Shown here one piece after another: positions 1 through 5,054 of a DNA stretch of 5,223 nucleotides. Source of the stretch: an uncultured archaeon (lineage in GTDB: Archaea > Halobacteriota > Methanosarcinia > Methanotrichales > Methanotrichaceae); the NCBI GenBank assembly GCA_902385025.1, contig CABMDX010000248.1, forward strand, positions 1-5,223. The letters are read 5' to 3'. The position numbers were made by a program, and so were the translations under genes. Within the stretch, counting starts at the first letter, position 1. Every line of letters starts with the position of its first letter. The notes beneath the pieces were generated by a model. It saw only the letters and a list, made by a program, of their open reading frames with translations. It was not told the origin of the DNA and did no database searches.

Positions 1-843
1 GGCCCCTGATTCCACGGCTCTCGTGTCGTTGCCTGTGGCCAGCACCACAGCCGTCACACCATTCATAATTCCTTTGTTGTGAGTCGCCGCCCTGTAGGGA
101 TCGACCTCCGCGAGGGCCGCTGCCTGAATAATGCCGTCCACGACCTCATGGCCTCCGACTTCATCTGCCTTGAAAACCGCCCTTGCACGGGCCAAACGCT
201 TGTCTGCCAGATTGGAGATGATTCTCAGGTAGACCCTGCCTCCGGTGATCTGCTCTATTCTTGGAGCGAGTGCCTCTGCCATGGTATTGACGGCATTGGC
301 ACCCATGGCATCCCTGCAGTCCACGATGAGATGCGTGACCACCATGGGCCCGAGCCTGGACTTGATGACATAAGCCTCGATATCCTTGACCCCGCCGCCA
401 TACTTGACAAGCAAGGGGTCTTTGTCATTGGCCATCTTTATCAGCTCATCTTTATGCAGAAGGATGGACTGCCTGGCACCGAAGGGATCGGCGATGCCCA
501 CCGCCTGAATCAGGGCGCGCATGACCGGGCCGGTTGAAGAAGTCAAAAAGCCGCCTGCCTCCCGCGCCATTCTGGCTCCGTTGCTGGCCGCAGCGATCAC
601 GGACGGCTCTTCGGTGGCCATGGGTATCAGCACCTCGCGGCCATCGATCACGAAATTGGTGGCAATGCCCAGCGGCACCTGGAACATGCCTATCACATTC
701 TCCACCATCTTGTCCGCCTGAGCTATCTGCAGGCCGGATTCAACCTGGGATACATCATCATTTCCAAGGCCCGCATTCTCTGCCACCGCCTTAAGCCTCT
801 CATCCGGGGGAAGCTTATAGAATCCTGATATTCTGGACGTCAC
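1..843 (-). CDS. hmgA: HMG-CoA reductase, class II (partial, C-terminus outside window)
   Basis: Reduces 3-hydroxy-3-methylglutaryl-CoA to mevalonate, the committed step to the isoprenoid chains of archaeal membrane lipids. I translated 281 open codons without a stop; the gene leaves the window at base 1. The class II family is usually about 430 residues, so roughly the last third is missing. Seen: ENVIG near residue 48, TEEPS with the catalytic Glu at 79, DAMGAN at 178-183 followed by VNTMAEA, THNKG with catalytic Lys257, and ATGND with catalytic Asp273. The catalytic His lies beyond the edge. Asp142 sits where the Pseudomonas mevalonii enzyme has its NAD-ribose-binding Asp146, suggesting NADH use (inference). 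The start is a GTG at 841-843, preceded by GAGGT about 11 nt upstream; the N-terminus ([10 protein letters not shown]) matches the Archaeoglobus enzyme as I remember it. It is transcribed divergently from the RFAP synthase fusion. The class II motifs distinguish it from the class I enzyme of many archaea and eukaryotes. Confidence 0.95.
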   Translation of the reverse strand, partial: MTSRISGFYKLPPDERLKAVAENAGLGNDDVSQVESGLQIAQADKMVENVIGMFQVPLGIATNFVIDGREVLIPMATEEPSVIAAASNGARMAREAGGFLTSSTGPVMRALIQAVGIADPFGARQSILLHKDELIKMANDKDPLLVKYGGGVKDIEAYVIKSRLGPMVVTHLIVDCRDAMGANAVNTMAEALAPRIEQITGGRVYLRIISNLADKRLARARAVFKADEVGGHEVVDGIIQAAALAEVDPYRAATHNKGIMNGVTAVVLATGNDTRAVESGA

Positions 844-924
844 AGTTTCTCACTACCTCTGTCAACAGATAAGAAAAGCACTGGAAGGGGAAAAACTTTA
901 TTCCAGCCGGAGGATTTATTTCTG
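844..924. promoter_or_regulatory. Divergent promoter region between hmgA and the RFAP synthase fusion
   Basis: These 81 bp must hold the start signals of two divergently transcribed genes. For the minus-strand hmgA, an A/T-rich element (GGAATAAAG, reverse complement of 896-904) lies about 55 nt before the GTG start and could be a TATA box. For the plus strand no convincing TATA box is seen; the A-rich stretch near 870-880 is the best candidate. A perfect 6-bp inverted repeat, CTGGAA at 881-886 and TTCCAG at 901-906, flanks the A/T-rich core and could be an operator. The assignments are weak because archaeal promoters are short and degenerate. Confidence 0.35.
909..915 (+). promoter_or_regulatory. 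Ribosome binding site of the RFAP synthase fusion
   Basis: GGAGGAT lies 9 nt before the ATG at 925. It is a strong Shine-Dalgarno match at normal spacing and fixes this start. That matters because the N-terminal chorismate-lyase-like domain begins only about 20 residues into the protein. Confidence 0.75.
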
Positions 925-2466
925 ATGGAAAAACCGACCTCATTCTCCGCTGCAAAATCCATCCATGATCTGGAAAACGCAGTAGGCAGGCTCAGCGCAG
1001 TGCAAAAGATCCTGCTCGGAACAGATGGATCGGTAACCAGCCTTCTGGAGGTCGTAACCGGCAGCCCCATCCAGATCGAGACCCTAGAGCAGAAGGTCAT
1101 AGCAGCAGATGTGGCCCTTGCTGATGATCTTGGGGTTTCGCCCGGCGACGATATCAACCATCGCGTCGTGAAGCTGAAGAAAGCAGGAACCGAGGAGACG
1201 CTCATTTATGCTGTCTCGCACACTCCCTTAAAGCGGCTTGAGGCAGGCATTAAGGAGGATATGATCCGGGCGGACATTCCCATTGGAGTTATACTGAAAA
1301 GGCATCAGATTGAATCGCGAAGGGACATAACCGGCACGGGCTTTTTAAAGGCAGACAGAGAGCTGGCGAGGGTATTCGATGTCTTCCCCCGCGAGCTGAT
1401 GCTCCAGCGCAGCTACAAGATCTTCAGGCATAGTCTGCCGCTTATAGCAATTCGGGAAACCTTTCCCTACAACAGCTTTCAGGATGAGCATAAGGTTGTA
1501 ATCGAGACCCCGGCCCGTCTTCATTTGACGCTGACGGATCTATCGGGCTCCTCGGCCCGCGTGGATGGAGGCGTGGGCATCACATTAGACGAGCCGAATA
1601 TCCTTCTGGAGGCAAAAAGGGCAGGAGAGCTATCGGCAGAAGGCGAAGCCGAGAGCTGCGAGCGCATTCTGGCTGCTGCCAGGGCCGTACAGCAGTGCCT
1701 GGACACTGGAGGGGCCAGATTCACCGTGCGGAGCGGATATAGGCTGCATATGGGCCTTGGGGGCGGGACGCAGCTAGGAATCGCGGCAGGAAAGGCGATC
1801 TCCGAGCTTTACCATAAGCCTCTGGGCGTGCGCGAGATAGCCAGGATCATCCATCGCGGCGGAACGAGCGGCATTGGCACAGCGGCCTTTGATAGCGGAG
1901 GCTTCATAATCGACGGAGGCCACAGCTTCGGGCCCGGAAAGGACAAGATGGACTTTCGGCCATCGGCAGCATCTGCGGGCGTCCGCCCGCCACCGGTAAT
2001 CTTGCGCCACGCCTTCCCGCAGGACTGGAAGATCCTGGTGGCCCTGCCCGACATACCCCAGGGCGCGCATGGACAAAAGGAGGTTGACATCTTCAGGAAA
2101 TACTGTCCTCTGCCCGTGGCCGATGTCCATGAGCTGTGCTATCAGATCCTTGTGCGAATGGTGCCCTCGCTTCTGGAAGAGGACCTGGATGAGTTCGGAG
2201 GGGCAGTGAACAGAATCCAGGAGATCGGCTTCAAGAAGGTGGAGGTCATGCTGCAGCATCCGGTGGTGCACCGGCTGATGGCTGCTGCGAGGGAAGCAGG
2301 CAGCGCATGCTCCGGTCTCAGCTCCTTTGGGCCGGCCGTGTACGCCATAACTGATGCAGGTTGCCGGGACATTGAGGCCGCAACCCGTGAGGCAATGCAA
2401 GAGGTGGGCGGAGAGGTGCTCATAACCCGCTGCAGAAACGGAGGCGCACGGGTGAGAATGGCTTAG
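925..2466 (+). CDS. Chorismate-lyase-like (DUF98) domain fused to beta-RFAP synthase
   Basis: A 513-residue two-domain protein. Residues about 22-183 resemble the DUF98/UbiC-like chorismate pyruvate-lyase family (Rv2949c type): LGTDGSVTSLLE at 31-42, IPIGVIL at 118-124, and a late RETFP whose Glu178 is a candidate for the catalytic Glu of UbiC. Residues about 194-513 are beta-ribofuranosylaminobenzene 5'-phosphate synthase, a GHMP-kinase-fold enzyme of methanopterin synthesis that condenses an aryl acid with PRPP, releasing CO2 and pyrophosphate. The domain shows ARLHLTL at 197-203, the glycine-rich HMGLGGGTQLG at 275-285, and GTSGIGTAAFDSGG at 313-326. At about 320 residues it matches stand-alone synthases. 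The domains join with almost no linker. Known for the lyase family: chorismate to 4-hydroxybenzoate plus pyruvate. Inference: this protein makes its own aryl substrate and then uses it. It ends in TAG, 61 bp before the peptidase gene. The synthase assignment is firm; the lyase activity is inferred. Confidence 0.92.
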   Translation: MEKPTSFSAAKSIHDLENAVGRLSAVQKILLGTDGSVTSLLEVVTGSPIQIETLEQKVIAADVALADDLGVSPGDDINHRVVKLKKAGTEETLIYAVSHTPLKRLEAGIKEDMIRADIPIGVILKRHQIESRRDITGTGFLKADRELARVFDVFPRELMLQRSYKIFRHSLPLIAIRETFPYNSFQDEHKVVIETPARLHLTLTDLSGSSARVDGGVGITLDEPNILLEAKRAGELSAEGEAESCERILAAARAVQQCLDTGGARFTVRSGYRLHMGLGGGTQLGIAAGKAISELYHKPLGVREIARIIHRGGTSGIGTAAFDSGGFIIDGGHSFGPGKDKMDFRPSAASAGVRPPPVILRHAFPQDWKILVALPDIPQGAHGQKEVDIFRKYCPLPVADVHELCYQILVRMVPSLLEEDLDEFGGAVNRIQEIGFKKVEVMLQHPVVHRLMAAAREAGSACSGLSSFGPAVYAITDAGCRDIEAATREAMQEVGGEVLITRCRNGGARVRMA

Positions 2467-2514
2467 AAGAACCAGAGGCATGATCTTGTGCCGAATGCTA
2501 TTATGACTATAATT

Positions 2515-2522
2515 CAGAGATG
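2515..2522 (+). promoter_or_regulatory. Ribosome binding site of the M42 peptidase gene
   Basis: CAGAGATG, continuing into ATTTA just before the ATG at 2528, resembles the archaeal site GGAGGTGAT with one mismatch. The 61-bp gap before it (2467-2527) contains A/T-rich words (CTATTATG, CTATAAT), but they sit too close to the ATG for a leadered transcript. Co-transcription with the upstream fusion gene is therefore the simpler reading. Confidence 0.5.
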
Positions 2523-2527
2523 ATTTA

Positions 2528-3574
2528 ATGAGCGATATAAAATCTCTATTGGAAAAACTGAGCAATGCACATGGTATATCCGGCTGGGAGGGATCGATCC
2601 AGCAGATAGTGAAAGAAGAAATTTCTCCTTATGTGGATGAGGTTAGGGTAGACAATCTCGGCAACCTCATTGCCACCAGAAAGGGCGAGAAGCCCTCCAT
2701 AATGATCGAAGCACATGCCGATGAGATAGGCCTCATGGTAAAACAGGTAGACGAGCTCGGCTTCATCCGCTTCATTCGCATTGGAGGCTGGTTTGACCAG
2801 ACCCTGCTTAACCAGAGAGTCATCATCCACACTCGGTCAGGTCCCATAGTGGGTGTCATCGGCTCCAAGCCGCCCCACGTCATGAAAGAGGAGGAGCGAA
2901 AAAAAATTGTCGAGGCAAGAGACATGTTTATCGACATCGGATGCTCCAGCGAAAAGGAGGTTACGGACCTCGGCATCCAGCCCGGCACGCCCATCTCGAT
3001 TGACAGGACCTTTGCCGCTCTGCAGGGCGATAAGGTCACCGGCAAGGCCTTCGACAACCGCGCTGGCCTGATCATCATGATTGAGGCCCTGAAGAGGACC
3101 AAGAGCAGGTCTGCCATTTATGCCGTGGCCACTGTCCAGGAAGAGGTAGGCTTGAAGGGTGCAAAGGTTGCCGCCTTTAGCCTTGAACCCGATGTTGCTA
3201 TAGCTGCAGATGTGACCATACCAGGCGATCATCCCGGAATAGAGAAGAAAGACGCTCCAATTGCAATGGGCAAGGGGCCGGTGGTGGTTATGGCCGATGC
3301 CTCTGGAAGGGGAATCATCGCTACACCCAGCATTATCGAGTGGATAGTGGGAACTGCCCGGGAGTTCGAGATTCCGGTGCAACTGGAAGCCTCGGATGGA
3401 GGAACGACAGACGCCACATCAATCTACCTTACAAAGTCCGGTATTCCTACAGGCGTCATCAGTGTGGCTACCCGATATATCCACTCGCCAGTGGAGGTCC
3501 TCTCTATCAGCGACATCGAAAAGGCTGCAAACTTGATGGCCAGATGCCTGGAGACGGCGGAACGGTATTTTTAA
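2528..3574 (+). CDS. M42 family metallo-aminopeptidase (TET / FrvX type)
   Basis: A cytosolic dinuclear-metal aminopeptidase of the M42 family. Archaeal members form hollow 12-subunit TET particles that trim peptides released by the proteasome. At 348 residues it has the usual family length. Residues matching the known metal and catalytic positions are all present: His63 and Asp65 in AHADEIG, Asp176 in AFDNRAG (bridging ligand), Glu205-Glu206 in VQEEVGLKGA (general base and ligand), Asp228 in AADVT, and His319 in YIHSPVE. The segment between about 70 and 165 carries the family's inserted beta domain (VGVIGSKPPHVM at 108-119). There is no signal peptide. The peptide preference (acidic, neutral or basic) cannot be read from sequence; relatives are often mislabelled endoglucanase or cellulase. 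It lies 61 bp behind the RFAP synthase fusion on the same strand and is followed by a T-rich terminator. It has no evident functional link to methanopterin. Confidence 0.95.
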   Translation: MSDIKSLLEKLSNAHGISGWEGSIQQIVKEEISPYVDEVRVDNLGNLIATRKGEKPSIMIEAHADEIGLMVKQVDELGFIRFIRIGGWFDQTLLNQRVIIHTRSGPIVGVIGSKPPHVMKEEERKKIVEARDMFIDIGCSSEKEVTDLGIQPGTPISIDRTFAALQGDKVTGKAFDNRAGLIIMIEALKRTKSRSAIYAVATVQEEVGLKGAKVAAFSLEPDVAIAADVTIPGDHPGIEKKDAPIAMGKGPVVVMADASGRGIIATPSIIEWIVGTAREFEIPVQLEASDGGTTDATSIYLTKSGIPTGVISVATRYIHSPVEVLSISDIEKAANLMARCLETAERYF

Positions 3575-3587
3575 AATATATTATTAA

Positions 3588-3637
3588 ATTTGTTTTTTAT
3601 CCTATTTTTGCTATTTTACGCTATTTTTTCTATATTT
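3588..3637 (+). terminator. Oligo-T transcription terminator after the M42 peptidase
   Basis: Just after the TAA of the peptidase gene the plus strand becomes very T-rich. It has T runs of 6 (3593-3598), 5 (3605-3609), 4 (3614-3617) and 6 (3624-3629), with no stable hairpin needed. CTATTTT recurs at 3602, 3611 and 3621, about every 9-10 nt. Euryarchaeal RNA polymerase is known to terminate at such T tracts, so this most likely ends the plus-strand unit. Confidence 0.7.
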
Positions 3638-3700
3638 GCAGATTCCTCTGGCTATTGATTGCTTCCATTCATGGTCATGGAGCATGGACAATAGTGTCGG
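3638..3700. other. Convergent intergenic spacer, no gene seen
   Basis: This is the middle of the 189-bp gap between the convergent peptidase and small membrane protein genes. It holds three near-adjacent CATGG words (about 3669-3683), but no reading frame with a ribosome binding site on either strand, no tRNA-like fold and no clear promoter. Confidence 0.5.
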
Positions 3701-3750
3701 CCACAAAAATATAAAATACAGAGAACCTCTCAGATCTCTCCGGAGGTCTC
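3701..3750 (-). terminator. Hairpin plus T-rich terminator closing the minus-strand block
   Basis: On the minus strand, GAGACCTC (3743-3750) can pair with GAGGTTCTC (3721-3729) to give an 8-bp stem with one bulged base and a 13-nt loop. A T-rich stretch follows directly (TGTATTTTATATTTTT, 3720-3705). It starts 13 nt past the stop codon of the 36-residue membrane protein. This resembles an intrinsic terminator; the T tract alone could suffice in archaea. Confidence 0.6.
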
Positions 3751-3763
3751 AATTTTCTATGGT

Positions 3764-3874
3764 TTAACTTGAACCAATAAGGCTGATGACAAAGAAACCG
3801 AGCACTACGCCGATAACAAATACAATTGCGAAGGATGCGTAGTTCAGGTATTCAGCTAATACAAAGGCTTCCAT
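3764..3874 (-). CDS. Small single-pass membrane protein (36 aa), unknown function
   Basis: A 36-codon frame from ATG (3872-3874) to TAA (3764-3766). It starts 4 nt after the TGA of the UspA gene, where the GTGAGATGA around that stop can serve as a ribosome binding site. The first 13 residues (MEAFVLAEYLNYA) carry two acidic residues. Residues about 14-32 form one strongly hydrophobic helix rich in V, I, F and G (SFAIVFVIGVVLGFFVISL), and the tail is IGSS with no charge. This is a clear single transmembrane segment with a very short tail. A terminator-like hairpin follows 13 nt behind the stop. The tight coupling to uspA suggests co-expression and perhaps a joint role at the membrane (inference). 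I do not recognise the family. It is supported by position, spacing and hydrophobic pattern; conservation in relatives would decide it. Confidence 0.7.
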   Translation of the reverse strand: MEAFVLAEYLNYASFAIVFVIGVVLGFFVISLIGSS

Positions 3875-3878
3875 AAAC

Positions 3879-4310
3879 TCATCTCACTACCAGTACCGGG
3901 ACCGTGGCCCAGTAGAGAACCTTCTGCACAACGCTTCCGATGAGCAGCTTGGAGGCACCGGACTCGCCATGGCTTCCCATGACAATCAGGTCTGCCTTCT
4001 CGGCTCCAGCGGTATCGATAACCGTATTTGCGGGAGCTCCGATTCTGACGATTGTGTCAACACTGACGCCAACCTTGGCACCCATTCCCTTGATGTCATC
4101 GACTGCTTTTCCACCGGCAGTCTTCAGCTTGGTTTCGACATCTTTTCTGTCGGCACCAAGTTGCCTGACGGCACTTGCAATAACGACCTCGTTGATGACG
4201 TTGAGTGCTATAACCTGTGCGCCAAGAGCCTTTGCCAGTTCTATGCCCTCCTCAGCGGCCATCCTAGATTTGGCTGAGCCATCTGTGGCGATCAAAATCC
4301 GCTTGTACAT
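3879..4310 (-). CDS. UspA-like universal stress protein, ATP-binding type
   Basis: A 143-residue single-domain Usp protein, the usual family length, cytosolic. The N-terminal strand carries the nucleotide-binding Asp (ILIATDGS, Asp10). The ATP-binding motif G-2x-G-9x-G-S is intact at Gly112, Gly115 and Gly125-Ser126 within GSHGESGASKLLIGS. It therefore belongs to the ATP-binding branch typified by MJ0577 rather than the non-binding branch of E. coli UspA. The C-terminus VPVLVVR is typical. The ATG at 4308-4310 is preceded by AAAGGTGGG (4316-4324) at good spacing. A TATA-like element just upstream suggests its own promoter, although purE lies only 47 bp away on the same strand. A 36-residue membrane protein follows 4 nt after its stop. 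The specific role is unknown; family members act in stress or energy signalling. Confidence 0.93.
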   Translation of the reverse strand: MYKRILIATDGSAKSRMAAEEGIELAKALGAQVIALNVINEVVIASAVRQLGADRKDVETKLKTAGGKAVDDIKGMGAKVGVSVDTIVRIGAPANTVIDTAGAEKADLIVMGSHGESGASKLLIGSVVQKVLYWATVPVLVVR

Positions 4311-4346
4311 CCTATCCCACCTTTGGCTTGCTTATCTCACGGACAT

Positions 4347-4357
4347 TGTATAAATAG
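4347..4357 (-). promoter_or_regulatory. TATA-box promoter of uspA
   Basis: On the minus strand CTATTTATACA (4357-4347) resembles an archaeal TATA box. Transcription starting about 25 nt downstream would begin near 4325, giving a short leader that contains the AAAGGTGGG ribosome site before the ATG at 4310. The element abuts the terminal TAG of purE (4358-4360), so the A/G-rich purE codons before it would serve as the upstream BRE position. Confidence 0.55.
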
Positions 4358-4747
4358 CTATCTTCCCGATTCAAGAATTCTGAGTGCCAGCAACGCTGCA
4401 TTTTCACCATTATCGATGCCCACACAAGCCACGGGGACTCCGGGTGGCATCTGAACTATTGACAAAAGTGCATCCAGGCCCCCCAGCTTTGCGCTCACTG
4501 GAACCCCTATGACCGGACGGGCGGGTTTCGAGGCAATAACGCCCGGCAGCGCTGCCGATAGCCCGGCGACTGCGATGAAGACGCGAGCATCCGTGCTGGC
4601 AATATACTGTTCCAGCTCCTGGGGGTTCCTGTGGGCTGAGAGCACTCTATGCTCGCAGCTTGCCCCTCTCTACAACAGACGGCCCAAGACCCTGTCAACA
4701 ATAGCCTGATCGGATTTAGATCCCGATATTACAGCGATATCCACCAT
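4358..4747 (-). pseudogene. purE: purE (AIR carboxylase / N5-CAIR mutase) frame with one in-frame TAG
   Basis: PurE makes carboxyaminoimidazole ribonucleotide in purine synthesis. The frame runs from ATG (4745-4747), with GGTGA 4 nt upstream, to TAG (4358-4360): 129 codons plus stop. Seen: SGSKSD at 8-13 (Ser10 and Asp13 match E. coli Ser16 and Asp19), SAHRNP at 37-42 (His39 matches His45), AGLSAALPG at 61-69, and the conserved [11 protein letters not shown] and GENAALLAL stretches. Codon 26 is TAG (4670-4672). Conserved sequence continues in the same frame with no length change, so this is a point change or recoding, not a frameshift. The codon falls at a variable position. The next possible start, GTG at 4645, would lack SGSKSD and could not give a working enzyme. 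Ala66 stands where E. coli has His75, and the extended C-terminal helix of longer PurE proteins is absent. It may be a mutated gene, a sequencing error or a read-through gene; I cannot tell which. Confidence 0.85.
4670..4672 (-). other. In-frame amber codon within purE
   Basis: The minus strand reads CTG TTG TAG AGA GGG, giving LL-stop-RG. In the M. jannaschii PurE sequence as I remember it, the aligned residue is Glu (KEFG). One change from GAG to TAG (plus-strand C to A at 4672, in the triplet CTA) would explain it. Confidence 0.85.
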
Positions 4748-4772
4748 AGCTTCACCAATTTCAAGATCATCT

Positions 4773-5054
4773 TTATCCTTGATTTCTGCCCTGCAGCTCT
4801 TGTTGCTTCTGGACGCTCATTGTGATCAGAATCTCAAATATGGCCTTGATCGCCCCTGCATCCAGATTCAGCTCCGTCGCCAGGTCCATCGCCTTCCTTA
4901 AAACCAGGCTTTCCCGCTCAGGATCGCTGATCGGCTTTCCCTCTAATCTCTTGGCCTCGAAGATCTTTTTAGAGATGCCAACGCGCTGATCTATGAGCCT
5001 TATTATCTTCTCGTCTATCTCCTCAATATCGCTGCGATGCTCTGAAAGTCCCAT
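4773..5054 (-). CDS. Chorismate mutase, AroQ type, monofunctional
   Basis: Converts chorismate to prephenate, the branch point to phenylalanine and tyrosine. A 93-residue all-helical AroQ domain with nothing fused to it. Every active-site residue of the E. coli P-protein mutase is matched at a constant offset of 4: Arg7 (Arg11), Arg24 (Arg28), Lys35 (Lys39), Asp44 (Asp48), Glu48 (Glu52), Ser80 (Ser84) and Gln84 (Gln88). Catalytic competence is therefore very likely. I chose the ATG at 5052-5054; the TTG one codon upstream is less likely. The ATG overlaps the TGA of the shikimate kinase gene by one base (TGATG), indicating translational coupling. The neighbour supplies the pathway upstream of chorismate, so the pair forms an aromatic amino acid unit. 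purE follows after 25 bp without a visible promoter. Confidence 0.95.
   Translation of the reverse strand: MGLSEHRSDIEEIDEKIIRLIDQRVGISKKIFEAKRLEGKPISDPERESLVLRKAMDLATELNLDAGAIKAIFEILITMSVQKQQELQGRNQG

Noticed and set aside
79..794. Plus-strand open frames opposite hmgA
   Set aside because: The minus strand encodes an unmistakable HMG-CoA reductase over the whole stretch; these are antisense shadows without a ribosome site or family likeness.
2464..2523. Read-through of the TAG ending the RFAP synthase fusion into an 18-codon extension
   Set aside because: The protein already ends at the expected family length, and the extension (to TGA at 2521-2523) shows no family-like sequence.
1774..2565. 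Long open frame (263 codons) on the minus strand opposite the RFAP synthase domain
   Set aside because: It is antisense to a strongly conserved domain, has no recognisable family, and is rich in His, Cys and Ser as expected of a shadow frame in GC-rich coding DNA.
3669..3683. Three CATGG words in the convergent spacer as a repeat array
   Set aside because: They are only 5 bp long and irregularly spaced; chance is the simplest explanation.
3340..3714. Plus-strand frame running from inside the peptidase gene into the T-rich region
   Set aside because: It overlaps the conserved end of the M42 peptidase in another frame and crosses its terminator tract; the composition simply follows the underlying DNA.
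4670..4672. TAG in purE decoded as pyrrolysine as the preferred reading
   Set aside because: Of the seven stop codons visible for genes in the window, two (the RFAP fusion and the end of purE) are TAG used as ordinary stops, whereas TAG is usually scarce in pyrrolysine users. No pyl gene is in the window. It is kept only as an alternative.
4507..4701. Minus-strand frame spanning the purE stop in another frame, as a sign of a frameshift
   Set aside because: It shows no PurE sequence. The conserved motifs before and after the TAG are all in one frame, so a frameshift is not the cause.
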